Shown piece after piece: positions 1 to 12,651 of a stretch of 64,000 bases of DNA. Location: NCBI GenBank assembly GCA_949317995.1, contig OX439044.1:15194141-15258140 (forward strand), written 5' to 3'. This stretch comes from Acholoe squamosa (lineage: Eukaryota > Annelida > Polychaeta > Phyllodocida > Polynoidae). Position numbers and translations under genes: made by a program. The stretch's first letter is position 1, and each line of letters begins with the position of its first letter. The notes under the pieces are model-generated. The model ran no database searches, was not told the DNA's origin, and saw nothing but the letters and a program-made list of their open reading frames with translations.

Positions 1-2626
1 GGGTTTCGAATGGAACTCGAACCCCTGCCAACACAGCATTGTGTGCTCCACAATCAGTGCACTCAGCATTTGCACATTTCCTCACTGGGATTCTAGACAA
101 AGCATCTGCATTCAAATGCTTTGCCCCGGCTCGGTGTTCAATCTGGCTGTGATTTAGACCGAATTCGGATAGGTGCGCTAACCAGCGACCTATCATCCCC
201 TCTGCATCTTTGAAGTTCAATAACCATCTGAGGGAAGAGTGATCAGTCCGTAGAGTGAAATCACTCCCCCACAAAAAGTGCTTGAACTTCTTCGTATAGA
301 CCACCACAGCCAACAACTCACGTTTAGTGGTACAATAGTTTCTTTGAGATTTACTCAACGTGTTACTAGCGAAGGCTATAGGAACTTCGACCCCATCCTG
401 GACCTGAGAAAGGGCGGCTCCTATGCTTTCATTACTAGCATCAGTATCTAGAATGAAATGATCATTCTCCGTGGGGTATCTCAACACAGGTGTGATAGCA
501 AACAAATCCTTTATTTTCATAAAGGCCTCGTCTTGCTCGGGTCCCCAAGGGAATCGTTCCTTTCTGATCCCGGGTGTCCAGTGGGACAAACTCTGGATAG
601 GAAAGGCAACCCTTGAATATCCTGGGATAAAGTCCCGGTAGTAGGAACAGAATCCGAGGAAGGACCTAACTTCTTTCGCATTCGTGGGTGCTTGCCAATT
701 TGACACGGCATCCAGTTTCTCCGGATCGGCTTTAATCCCTTCATTCGAGATTATTCGCCCCAAGTAATTAATAGATCTTTTGAAAAGATCGCACTTCTTG
801 GGTTTCAGCTTCAAACCATTAGTTATGATCCTTTCCAGGACCATACCTAAATTTTCCAAGCATTCTTCGTATGTCTTTCCAAAGACAATCACATCGTCTA
901 GATAGACGAGACATTTCTTCCATAAAAGGTCACTTAATAAAGTTTCCATCATGGCTTCAAATGTCGCCGGTGCATTGCACAATCCAAACGGCATCACATT
1001 ATACTGGAATAATCCAATATGACTGGAAAAGGCCGTCTTCTCCATATCTTTCGGATGCATACCCACTTGCCAGTACCCGGATTGTAAGTCTAGAGAGCAA
1101 TACCATTGCTTACCTCCAAGAGAGTCTATAGTCTCATCGATCCGTGGTAAGGGATATGAATTCTTCTTGGTCATACCATTCAATTTCCGGTAATCTATGC
1201 AGAAACGGATGCTACCATCTTTCTTGGTCACCATGCACACAGGGCTAGACCAAGGACTGGTTGATGGAATTATTACATCCTGTTCAAGCATTTTAGCTAT
1301 CTCCTCCTCAGCTACCTTTTTTTTGGCTAGTGGGAGTCTTCTATAAGGAATCTTAAAAGGTTCATTCTCACCAGTGTCAATCGTATGCAGTACTTTATCG
1401 GTACGCCCCAATTGTTCACTCGGTGCTGCAAAAGCTTTACGGTACTTGTACAACAAGTCAGTTAGAGCTTCACGTTGTTCATCACTTTCTACATGGCTTT
1501 CGGCTACTAGAGTGTCTAGTTCCGGGCTCCTTTCGGGTGAGGAAGGGGCTCCGGGTGCCGAAACATGTTTACAGTCTTCTATCAATTCGGATAAGACAAC
1601 CGATCCAAGGATCGTATCCTTCTGTACATAGACAGTCTTGTTACCGGTATTGGATATAGGAACCACCGTCCAAGCAGCGTTAGCTACTAGAACATCAGCG
1701 GATTCCAATCCGATACTTGACAACATGGCCATGTCTGGCTCTACAACTCCAGTTTTTCCTGAAAACTGTCTGTCCGCTCGACATAAGACATCACAGGCTG
1801 TGCCTGGTGGTATCTTAACAGTCTGGGCTACACTGGCTACACTGCTTACTTGCCTAAGTACACATTGTACTTCGAGATGGTACGGGTCTCTCACTTCCAA
1901 TATTCCCCTCTGGGAATCTAACCTTGCTCCATATAATGCAGCAAAATCCAGACCGAGTATACCATCATCCGCGATGTTCGCCACAGTAGGGGTAAGGATG
2001 AAGTCCTTATCTTCCTGTAGACTGAACCTCATACATGTTCTACCGAACGTTTGTATCATGCTACCGTCGGCCGTACGAGCATTTCCTTCCGTTGTGAAAG
2101 TTTCATGATTCGTAGGCAAAAGATCGTAGAATCTCTTAGCAATACAGGAGTGGCTAGCACCCGTATCGACAAGAAACTCAGCGGATCTACCACTCACAGA
2201 TACAACTGCGTACCACCTCCTACCTTTCAAGTAGGTAGGACTACTTGCATACTTAGCAAGTTCTGTCTTAGCGCCGAGGTCAAATCCACATCCCTTTAAG
2301 AATTCGAGACAAGGATGACCCGGGGGGAACTGGGCACACCCCACCCTGGCCAACTCATTGGCCGCTCCCTCTGGACTGATATCGGGTTTCCCCTCTGTGT
2401 TCTTCTGCCGGTTCTTGACACCTGGTGTACTATCAGTCTCCCCAGCCTCATGAGTAAGGAACTGATCAGGCTCCTTAGCTTCACTGCTGGGCGAAATCGC
2501 TAGAGGATTCTTGCCAGTACCGCAAGCTGCGATAGGCTGGCAGTCATGGCAATCACTCACTCTGGGGGTAATCCGGTTGCCATTGTGGACACCCCCTCTC
2601 AGTTTTCCTTCTTCACTGAGTCCTCC
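1..2626 (-). CDS. pol: Pol polyprotein (protease, RT, RNase H), partial
   Basis: The frame is open from just after a TAA at 2629-2627 down to the left edge and is in the -1 frame relative to gag. The aspartic protease site reads FLVDTGASHS at about 2175-2148. The reverse transcriptase carries SLDLQSGYWQV near 1100-1065, MPFGLCNAPATFE near 995-955 and the catalytic YLDD at 904-893. RNase H begins at LDTDAS (about 451-434) and its C-terminal signature HLNADALSR lies near 120-90. The linker to integrase then leaves the window. There is no start codon of its own at the 5' end, so expression is probably by frameshifting from gag. The C-terminus is outside the window. Confidence 0.93.
2599..2626 (-). 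promoter_or_regulatory. gag-pol overlap, likely -1 frameshift region
   Basis: The gag stop TGA is at 2601-2599, and the pol frame is closed upstream by TAA at 2629-2627. The switch must therefore occur within this 28-nt overlap. The last gag codons before the stop read GAA AAC preceded by G, an A-rich stretch that could slip by -1, but it is not a perfect canonical X XXY YYZ heptamer. A downstream pseudoknot was not established by eye. Confidence 0.6.
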
Positions 2627-5340
2627 TTACCCGGATTGCTCCGGTAACGAGTGTTTCTATAAACTGGCTTATCTGCCTCACACTCGGCAGCATAATGCCC
2701 AGTTTCCTGACATCGGAAGCATGTCACAACAGTCCTATCAGGCTTAGGCCTCCTAAGATTTTCAGTAATCTTCTTTACCAAATTGTTAACCAGGTCCTCT
2801 GATAAAGAAGGACCCGTCGTGGGTTTGGTATCGGGTTGAGTCACAGGAGGTTTAGAAGTGATCACTTTCTCCTTGACGTAACCCGGTTTCTTTCCCCAGT
2901 TCCGGTTGTACCGGGGGTTCCCTTGGCCAATGGCCCCAACGTTTTCATCTTCGTCAGGTTCCCCTGATTCGGATGAATCGGTTTCGGGTATTCCCTCCGG
3001 GATTATCATTGCTGACATCCGTTGGGGTACCTTCCCGGCAAAGATACGGGCCTTTCGATCATAATGATCTAGGGACTGGAACAAATCTGTCAAAGAGGCA
3101 TCATTCTTCCAAGCTTCACAGGCTACTGTCCTGTGTTCTTGATTCCGCAATCCTTCAATGAATTGTTTAAACATCTCATCTAGGAAGCATTCATCATCTA
3201 GTCTCCATTGAGGTCTGGCTTTATGCAACAGTCGTTGACATTCTAAGCCGAACACTTTGGCAGACTCCTTGGGCTTCTGTGTTCTTTTAGTGAACGTCAG
3301 CCAAGGGTCTTCTCCAACTATATTCCCATATAAATATGAAGCAATCTCTATGAGTTCATCATACTTCATATGGGCTGAGAGTCCTGTTATTTGAGAATCT
3401 CTCCATTGTTCCACGGCTCCTTTTCCGTCGCCTTCCTTTAACCAGCATACTAAATAAGGCAGAGCTTCCGCTTTACCCCATCCATTGCAGTTAAAGACAT
3501 CCGCGCAGCCTTGATACTCCTCCTTCCAAGGGTTCTTGGCATTAAAGGGGGTAGGTATCTTAGCTACTCTACGAGCCGGATTCGTGGATCCAGTAAGGGT
3601 TAAACCCTTACTCCATTCCATGATCTCCGTATCGTCCAGACCTTGATTGTAACAATCAACACCTAAGTTAGCAATCGCTGCATTAGAATCATGCAGCGCT
3701 TGTAACCCTGGAGAAAGAGATACTCGGCGACTGAGTCTCTTTTTCCTTGGAGGATTCGTACCATAAGTACTTCCAAAGCCTCCGGATGGTGGTCCTCCTC
3801 CACCTCCTGATCCCCCTGCTCCGTATGGAGGCACCTGTGAAAAGGTGTATCCACTGGTTTGGGGAGCCGGCCCTGGACCATTGGTGGGTTGTGTATTTCC
3901 ACCAAAGCTAAAGAAACCACTATTGGGATTAGTGTTTCCTCCTGTTCCATACGACTGATTTCCATTATTGAAACCAGTCCCACTGGCAGAGGGTCTGCTC
4001 CTGGAACGATCGCTTGAGGGTCCGGATCCTTGATCACATCCGGATTGCCCCCCAGCTGTACTGGAACCTCCGGGTGCTCGTCCGGTTGTTCCTCCGGACG
4101 TGTTCCGGGTGTTACCATTGGACGGATTCGTTCCTGTTTGGGACTGATTCCATCCATACTGGGCATACGGGCCATTTGGTCCCCCTAAAGGTGACTGTTG
4201 TGGCCATCCGCCGTCAAAGGTGGAGCTTCCTGCCGAGCGGCTTTGTTTAGCTCCACTCGCAGAATTATCCCCTTTATTTCCCGTACCTAGACCAAGAGGT
4301 ATAGAGGTATTATCTGTAAATCTAACCTGATGACTCTTTACTCCTTCATAACGAGGTACAGTTGTCTCTGTTACCCCGTCATTGCCCCTCAAAGAGAACA
4401 TCTGGTTACTTGTCGTGTTTAGGGCAATTCCTGAAACAGTGAAGTCTGATTCAAGAGTGCCTACTGCACGACCAGTATCTTCTAGATACTTTGACATCTG
4501 GATAGCTTTAGCCTCCAGTTCGGAATAATCATCCATCATTTTAGTCTGTTTAACAGCCAAATCTGTGGATTCGCGTATCAATTGATCTTTGAGTTTTTCA
4601 TGCTCATCGGTCTGTTTTTGGTACGTTTCCCGAGCATCTTTGAAGGCTGATTCTATTTTCTTCAGCTCTTCTTGATACTTGCCGTAGGCCGATTGAGTTG
4701 AATTTAACTCTTGTTTAGTTCTATTCAACTCATCATACGAGGCTCTGTATTCCAGATCCGCCGTATATAGTGCATCACGATACTGTTCGTGCTGGAGTTG
4801 AAAATCTTGCTTTTCTTTCTCCATCTGATCCAACAACAATTGTTGTTGGCGTCTACAACTCTGATCGTAATCGAGACGTTCCGATATCAACTGTTTGTTT
4901 TCAGTCAGAATCTTGTCTCGGGTTCCGGTCAGTGTAATAAGATCCTTCTGGATCTTCTCGTATTCAGCTCTCATGTCTTCAAGCTCGTCCATTTTGTTCT
5001 TTTCGAATCCACATTTTTGGTGTTTAATTCGAGAACTGTATGGAGTTTCAAACATACCTGCACTAGGCTTTGGTACCTCAAATGGTAATTTACCAAATTG
5101 AGCAGTACTTTTATGCATTGGTGCAGGTTTCGAAGTACCTCCTGGCATGAATAAGGAGTCTCCAAATTCATCCAGTTCATGATGTAAGTTTCTTCTTACA
5201 TCTTCTAACCCATCAGGGTAGTGTTCTAGTGGATCCCTCCACTCCGTACCTTGGGGTGGTGACTTGATTTCACCATCCTCCATCGGGGAGTCTAGCTCAC
5301 GATTTGAGCCATTTCCCCTAACTGGGCTCAGCTCAGTCAT
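2599..5340 (-). CDS. gag: Gag polyprotein of the Ty3/Gypsy element, 913 aa
   Basis: This is a single uninterrupted frame. Residues about 115-300 are highly charged with heptad-like spacing and predict a long coiled coil, which is unusual for a Gypsy gag. About 360-540 is a low-complexity Gly/Ser/Asn/Pro segment. About 560-800 is a capsid-like helical region. The nucleocapsid part has one CCHC zinc knuckle, CFRCQETGHYAAEC, at residues 874-887 (C-x2-C-x4-H-x4-C), near the C-terminus. Gag would form the cytoplasmic virus-like particle and package the element RNA. The start is the ATG at 5340-5338, 31 nt downstream of the primer-binding site. Smaller frames overlapping it are shadows. Confidence 0.92.
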   Translation of the reverse strand: MTELSPVRGNGSNRELDSPMEDGEIKSPPQGTEWRDPLEHYPDGLEDVRRNLHHELDEFGDSLFMPGGTSKPAPMHKSTAQFGKLPFEVPKPSAGMFETPYSSRIKHQKCGFEKNKMDELEDMRAEYEKIQKDLITLTGTRDKILTENKQLISERLDYDQSCRRQQQLLLDQMEKEKQDFQLQHEQYRDALYTADLEYRASYDELNRTKQELNSTQSAYGKYQEELKKIESAFKDARETYQKQTDEHEKLKDQLIRESTDLAVKQTKMMDDYSELEAKAIQMSKYLEDTGRAVGTLESDFTVSGIALNTTSNQMFSLRGNDGVTETTVPRYEGVKSHQVRFTDNTSIPLGLGTGNKGDNSASGAKQSRSAGSSTFDGGWPQQSPLGGPNGPYAQYGWNQSQTGTNPSNGNTRNTSGGTTGRAPGGSSTAGGQSGCDQGSGPSSDRSRSRPSASGTGFNNGNQSYGTGGNTNPNSGFFSFGGNTQPTNGPGPAPQTSGYTFSQVPPYGAGGSGGGGGPPSGGFGSTYGTNPPRKKRLSRRVSLSPGLQALHDSNAAIANLGVDCYNQGLDDTEIMEWSKGLTLTGSTNPARRVAKIPTPFNAKNPWKEEYQGCADVFNCNGWGKAEALPYLVCWLKEGDGKGAVEQWRDSQITGLSAHMKYDELIEIASYLYGNIVGEDPWLTFTKRTQKPKESAKVFGLECQRLLHKARPQWRLDDECFLDEMFKQFIEGLRNQEHRTVACEAWKNDASLTDLFQSLDHYDRKARIFAGKVPQRMSAMIIPEGIPETDSSESGEPDEDENVGAIGQGNPRYNRNWGKKPGYVKEKVITSKPPVTQPDTKPTTGPSLSEDLVNNLVKKITENLRRPKPDRTVVTCFRCQETGHYAAECEADKPVYRNTRYRSNPGKEDSVKKEN

Positions 5341-5370
5341 TTCTGACTGCGCTTACCCGAAGACCAACTG

Positions 5371-5382
5371 GTCACGGCACCA
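5371..5382 (-). other. Primer-binding site, tRNA-His type
   Basis: On the coding (minus) strand the sequence TGGTGCCGTGAC lies next to the LTR. It is the 12-base complement of the 3' end of metazoan tRNA-His (acceptor ACGGCACCA including CCA), from my knowledge of that tRNA. Its position one base inside the LTR end is as expected for minus-strand priming. Confidence 0.75.
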
Positions 5383-5383
5383 G

Positions 5384-5767
5384 TGTAGTGGTTCGTCTCG
5401 TTAAGTTAGATTAAATCATAACGAAGAGAGAGAAAAGTTTCCGGGTAGGCAACCGAGCTTTTATTTCAGAGCTTGCGTTACATACGATCACAGCCTCGGA
5501 GGACTACATGCTGCTAGTGCATTCGGTTACCCTTTCGGGTAACAACCTGGTTGAGCAGTGGGTAAACCACTACTGAGGAACCTAGGGCTAGGACCAGCCT
5601 TATATAGGGGAAAAGCCCGCGAAACTCAGACCGGCCACGTGACGTGTGGCGGACGAGTGGTAGGCCCCCTGGTGTAGTGGATACGAACCCAGAGGCAGGT
5701 GCTGCCACCTGCCATCCGGATTCCCCCACCACACCCGAAGGACCTAGGTCTGAGTCTCACGGGTGCA
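5384..5767 (-). repeat. LTR of the Ty3/Gypsy element
   Basis: The inner end (5384) reads TG on the plus strand next to the primer site. The outer end is placed at the CA at 5766-5767 by the TG...CA rule and is approximate. On the minus strand a TATA box (TATATAAGG, 5606-5598) is followed by an AATAAA poly(A) signal (5465-5460), so the U3-R-U5 order supports the orientation. The partner LTR is outside the window. Confidence 0.75.
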
Positions 5768-6011
5768 TGAACGTTAAAGTGTAAAATACCATACCCCTAC
5801 ATAAAGATTTATGACAATCAATGGATTGTGCTAGATAGAGATACATGTTCTTAGTAGGAATGACCCATTTATAATGAACTAGGTCTAAATTACCTAGAGT
5901 TTATGGCATGCCAAAGAGTAAAGCATCACATCTGAGATCATCACCTCTGAGATCATCTGAAAACCCCTTTCCCATATTAGAATTCTCTTGTCAGTGCTTA
6001 CATCCCATATC

Positions 6012-6926
6012 TACGGAGCCCCTAAAAGGACATACCATAAATAATTTTTCCCCTGAAAAAATATTCTTGTGGGTACTGGAGAATTCTTGCGGATACTGAA
6101 CAATTCTTGCAGGTACTGAACAATTCTTGCGGGGACTGAACAATGTCTGCATGTACAAAAAAATATTCACTAGAAAAAAATATTCTTGCGGATACTGAAC
6201 AATTCTTGCGGATACTGAACTGTTCTTGTGGAAAATGAATGATGATAAACTCCTCAAGCCCCAACATGCATCGTTTCTGTACCTGTAGGAATATTTTCTG
6301 TACCTGCAAAAATATTTCTCTACCCACTAGAATAGTTGTTGTTGAGAAAAAAAATATTTTTTACATGTGTTAAACTCTCAAAATTTAAGAATGCTACTCT
6401 GTCCGCAGGAAGATTCTTGTATCCACAAGAATCTTCCTGTAGCCACAGGAATCTTCCAGTAGCCACAGGAATCTTCCAGTACTTGCAGGAATCTTCCTGT
6501 ACCCGCACGACTCTTCCTGTACCCGCAGGAATTCTCCTGTACACGCAGGAATATATATTGCATGAAAAATCTTTGTAGTATGTCCTATTAGGGGCTCCGT
6601 ACTACGCTGATTCTGTATCCCCAGGAATAGTTTCTGTACCCAAAAGAATGTTTCTGTACCCCAAAAGAAAATTATTCCTGTGCCCGCAAGAATTGTTCTG
6701 TACCCGTAAGAATTGTTCAGTATCCGCAAGAATTGTTCAGTACCCGCAAGAATTGTTCAGTACCCGCAAGAATTGTTCAGTACCCGCAAGAATTGTTCAG
6801 TACCCACAAGAATTTTTCAGTATCCGAAAGAATTGTTAAGTACCCGCAAGAATTGTTCAGTATCTGCAAGAATATATTTTCTGGTGAAAAAGATTATTTT
6901 TGGTATGTCCTATTAGGGGCTCCGTA
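6012..6926. mobile_element. Foldback-type element with 20-bp tandem-repeat arms
   Basis: The left end TACGGAGCCCCTAA at 6012 is matched by its reverse complement ending at 6601 and again at 6926 (GGTATGTCCTATTAGGGGCT followed by CCGTA). Between them the left part is built of tandem units of the type ATTCTTGCGGGTACTGAACA. The right parts carry the reverse-complement unit TACCCGCAAGAATTGTTCAG, perfect for several copies at 6721-6800. Long open frames here are artefacts of a 20-bp period (three units give 20 codons). One left and two right ends suggest a nested or partly duplicated copy. No transposase is visible. A second locus is at 33586-34666. Confidence 0.8.
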
Positions 6927-7889
6927 CTTATCCCATAAGGAAATAGTCAAATAAATATCTTTTTTACACCTAGTCTTGTAGAAGCCCTAAGGATCTCTCT
7001 GGGGCTTTTAGTCTTGATGTCACGGAGGTGACACAATTATCTGATTATCTCGGAGATGACATTTTTTGGTCACCTCAGGGATCTCAAGGCTAAAAGCCTA
7101 CATTGGGATTGTTAAAATTGCTACAAGACTGTGACTGAGCTTAGGTGTAAAATAGGCATTTATCTAACAACTTCACATATGATATAGGATGTAAGCACTG
7201 TTCGGAGAATTTTAATGGAGAAAAACATCTTGAAAATAGACATTTTGCTCAAAATAAAATAAGGGGGAGGGGTTTCCAGAAGATCATATTTGGAATATGA
7301 TGGATGTTATATGAGCAAAATGAGCTATCAATTTTGCAGGAAACGTCTTTACAATTTTATTTCTACATACCAGGTATGGTTAGCTGTGATCTTTTTCATA
7401 TGTTTTCTCATTGGGACACTAAATGATTATACCAAAAATGTGTAAAAAATTGTGAAAAATAAAACAGGGTAATAGAGGTCATTAGATGGAGCATCCAGTC
7501 CCGAAAACCTTCATTTCCAACTACTAAAGGGGTTCCCATAATTCTATAGAACTTACCCGATAGTATATACAAGAAATTATGGCCATTGCATGATATCTAT
7601 TTTTTAGAATGTAGGTACAAATTTGCATATGTCAATGTGTATGGGGTTGTTCCTATGAATATTGTAAATATTTGAAAAATGGTCATCAAATATTTAAGAA
7701 TTAAACATAAAGTACTTAACGTGCCAATTTTTGTTTTAAAACCTCCCCCAAGACCCATATTTTTCCAATACATCAATATAAACCATAAAAGGTTCAACTT
7801 GATTTTTCAACTTTTTAACCCCCGTAATTGCAACGTTTGATAGAGAGTCTTGTCTCTTTCCTCCTTTGGGATGTATTTTTAAATACTTC

Positions 7890-8115
7890 TTAAACATTTT
7901 CTTGGATGTTTTCTTAGTGTTTATGAAGGCTTCAAAAACGTTTTGAGCCATCTTTAGACATGAGAAAATGTCTCATGAATAGGATTTTTTGTTAGACATC
8001 TTCTTTTAAACGCGACATTTCTTGTGAAGAGAGATGTTTTTGTGAAGAGATCTGTGACCTTGATGCTTATCGATAGTGTACTTGCCGATTGTAGAAATAA
8101 GAACCCAAGGCTGCA
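7890..8115. repeat. Diverged direct repeat, copy 1
   Basis: Shares long stretches with 8810-9045, including TTTTGAGCCATCTTT, ACATGAGAAAATGTCT, CGATAGTGTACTT and GATTGTAGAAATAA, in the same order. The offset is about 930 bp. The family is unknown. Confidence 0.6.
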
Positions 8116-8809
8116 AGCAGTATCAACCAGTTACACGAAGCTTGAAGAGATATGGTATAGCTCTCAATAAAATACCACAATACAGTTCTTAGCTCAAGCA
8201 GCTCCCCACTCTATATGAGCTGCTCTCAGAGGTTACTAATAGTTGTCAAGATTATGTAGCCCAATCTGTCTGGGGCAGTAGGCATGGTGGGTGCAAGGAT
8301 CAGTACAGGGATAACACTGAACTGAGCAGCTCACACGAAAGCGCTTTAGCAATTGAGTTCATGTAAAGGAGCTTTTAATGCCTGAGTAGTTCACCTTCTT
8401 CTTACTCCTTATATTTCCAACAGATCCACTAACTTCTTAGGAGATGAAACTGGCCTAATGGGACAAAGTAAAGAACAAATATGTATAATTAGTCCCAAAG
8501 TCATTGTTTTGCATGTTCAATTTCTATGCCCTCTGGCTGTAACTTTGCTTGCTTGTATAAAATGAAATAGAGGGTTGCTGACGCAGGTGTAATGGGACTC
8601 GGTATTAAATTACAAGTTCTTGCCACACAATACACATATAAAGGATAGAACTCCTCACAGGCATGACAATATATAATCCCATTGATCAGGAAATGTTTGT
8701 TTTGTGTTAATGAGTTTCAAATAATTTATGTTTATGGTGAACGTCAAGAAGGAAGAAATGTTCTATTAACGTAATCTAGGTTTATAACAAATGTTTTTCA
8801 AATATTTCT

Positions 8810-9045
8810 GAAATGTTTTCTCAGACATTTTCTTAATGTTTATTAAGGTTCCAAAAACTTTTTGAGCCATCTTTGCACATGAGAAAATGTCTATAGATAG
8901 TTGTCTTTTTGATACATATCTTTTTTAAACGTGACATAATTTATCTTATTTTTATGAAGTGAGATGGTATCTTTCAGGATTTATGGCCTTGGTACATGTC
9001 GATAGTGTACTTTCTGATTGTAGAAATAAAACCTCTCGGCTGCAG
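8810..9045. repeat. Diverged direct repeat, copy 2
   Basis: Partner of 7890-8115, same orientation, with small indels between the shared blocks. Either a segmental duplication or two insertions of one dispersed repeat. Confidence 0.6.
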
Positions 9046-10231
9046 GCTGTGATTGAGTGTCTAACACAAAATAAAGATGGCATATGAGAAGGGAAAGGAA
9101 ATCGTTTCTCCATCTTATTTTTGTATCTAGCATCCAGGCTTAGAAGTCTTTTAAGTGCTGTTTCATTATTGCTCAGATAGTCTATCGCTAGAGACATAAA
9201 ACTCTCGGCCTATGAAAAATACCAGCCATTTGTACTTGTGAATGGAGTGTCATTCCATTAAAGAGAAAATGCATTTTATTATGAGTATTATGTGCTTGAT
9301 GTTTGTACATTTGTGCTAAATCTATTATGTATATAAATCATACCGATTGTTCCATTTCATATGCACTTTCTTATGGGCCCCTATCCATGCTTTGATTGAC
9401 ACTGATGTACATGTACCTTTGTTGCAACATTTTATAGCAAATTCAACATGATAGTTGCTGATAGGTAAGAGAGGGGTAAGAGAAAGGTAATGCAAAATGG
9501 CGATTGGCATTGTATCTGGCAGAAAATGGGATCAAAGATGAGCCATTACATGGAATGATGTGTCTAGAGACATATAGATAAGCCTAATAAGAGGTGTCGC
9601 TCCTAGATCTGTGTCTGAATACAGATTCCGGTGGGGACAGAACCTTGAATCAATGTTGCAATAAAGTTATTTCAATGTTGAGTCAGTGCCCACTTGGAAG
9701 GCATTTATATATTTATGGTTAACATTGGAAGTCATAATATAAGGTCATAAAATGAGAAAGGTCATGAAAATGATGAGGAAATACGTAGAGTATTGCCCCA
9801 TTTTTACCTGTCTGTATATCTATAAATCATATGTCCTAGAGATGTCATCGATATCCACAATATAGAAGTATCGTCATTATTGAAATGGTGAATATTGTAT
9901 CGACATTATTCAAATATCGATACATAATAGTCACACAATGAAAAAAGAATATTTTGGCTAAATCCTCTGACATCTGCTTTAGTATCAGATTAAAGCGTAC
10001 AATGTCATTAATGCAATGGGATAGTTTTTATCTGCATTTCACAATTTTCCCAGAGCAGTAAATCCTAATGCAAAAAAAAAGTGATTTTTTTTCCTGGCAA
10101 GCTTATCCCGTTAGACCCCTTGGCCCCAATTAATGGGAAAAGATTTGATTGCTTAGGGGAAATGGTGATTTGATGCGGAACTCTAAAAGAGTTAGGCAGT
10201 AATATTTGAATGCATAGGGATACATAGGCAA

Positions 10232-10620
10232 ATGTTCACGAGTGGGGAGAATTTTGGAGGGTTATCTCATGCGCCGATCAGGTGCCGTATCGCACGACGC
10301 CCGCAGGGCGGAGTGCGATGCGGCACCTGATCGGCAAGTGAGATAACCCTCGAAAATTCTCCCCATGAGTGTTCATTTGCATTTATTTCATGTTATTTTG
10401 ATCTAAAACTGCTGAATTACAATAGAATTTACCAGAATGACTCCCCGTGCGCATTGTTTACATCGCCATCTTGGAGCTATGACGTCACTAAATGGTCACG
10501 TGACCTCGGCGTGTGATATTTTTGCAGGTTATCGCACGGGGGGTGTGAGATACGGCCGATCGAGTGCTAGAGCTATGGGCTGTCAGTATCTCGGGCATAT
10601 CAACATGAAATAAAATATAT
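10232..10620. repeat. Hairpin MITE with GTTCATGAG-type ends
   Basis: A near-palindrome of about 150 bp (10232-10380) folds around a GC-rich centre (GACGCCCGCAGGGCGGAGT). GTTCACGAGTGGGGAGAATT on the left pairs with AATTCTCCCCATGAGTGTTC on the right. The flank to about 10620 (CCATCTTGGAGCTATGACGT, GGTCACGTGAC) is shared in inverted orientation with 48550-48850, so the unit is larger than the hairpin. There is no coding capacity. Confidence 0.7.
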
Positions 10621-12158
<1,538 letters not shown>

Positions 12159-12651
12159 TGCTAAGTTTTTATTGTACTTAATGAATTCCCCCTATACATG
12201 CAGTAATCAGCCTACATTGAGGCCCTGGATTATGGACACATTATTTGGTACTTTGATCTTGTCTTTTCACCTGGAAATTCCTTCAGATGAAAAAAGATAA
12301 CAGATAAAAATAAAGGAACCACTGTTAATTACCTCCCTTAAAGAAAGCGATGTGTTCCAAAACAATCTAACTATCTCGAGATCAGCCTCACCCAGACCCA
12401 AAAAGCTATAAAATTATATTGCACGTCTTGACACACAAAGGACCTGCCTTGTTATTTCAGAATTTTCAGAGATCTTTTTAGGAGTTTTCTTATTTGTTGG
12501 AGAGCATGAGACTGCAGCTGCGTAGGTACCCTAGTTATTACTAAACCAGCAGTGAACTGGTTCCTTTTGAAGATGGCTAATTAAAATTAATGCAATTTGG
12601 GTTAATCTGGTTAATCCGTCAGGTATGACCATCATGGGCAGCAGATATATA

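Larger units (their letters stand above)
1..5767 (-). mobile_element. Ty3/Gypsy LTR retrotransposon, truncated by the window edge
   Basis: Read on the minus strand the order is LTR (5767-5384), primer-binding site (5382-5371), gag (5340-2599) and pol (2626 to beyond 1). Pol shows protease, reverse transcriptase and RNase H in that order, which is the Ty3/Gypsy order up to the point where it leaves the window. Integrase and the second LTR would lie to the left. Both frames are open with no visible stops or frameshifts other than the programmed-looking gag/pol offset, so the copy looks young. The target-site duplication cannot be seen because only one end is present. Confidence 0.93.
6927..10231. 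other. No gene recognised; AT-rich intergenic DNA
   Basis: I see no conserved coding motif or splice-consistent exon on either strand. Short open frames are isolated and of low complexity. The only internal structure is the diverged direct repeat annotated separately. Confidence 0.6.

Noticed and set aside
6022..6954. Several overlapping open frames of 60-111 codons with repeated NCSVPARIVQYPQE-like peptides
   Set aside because: They arise from a 20-bp tandem repeat read in three frames on both strands; there is no start context, domain or codon bias.
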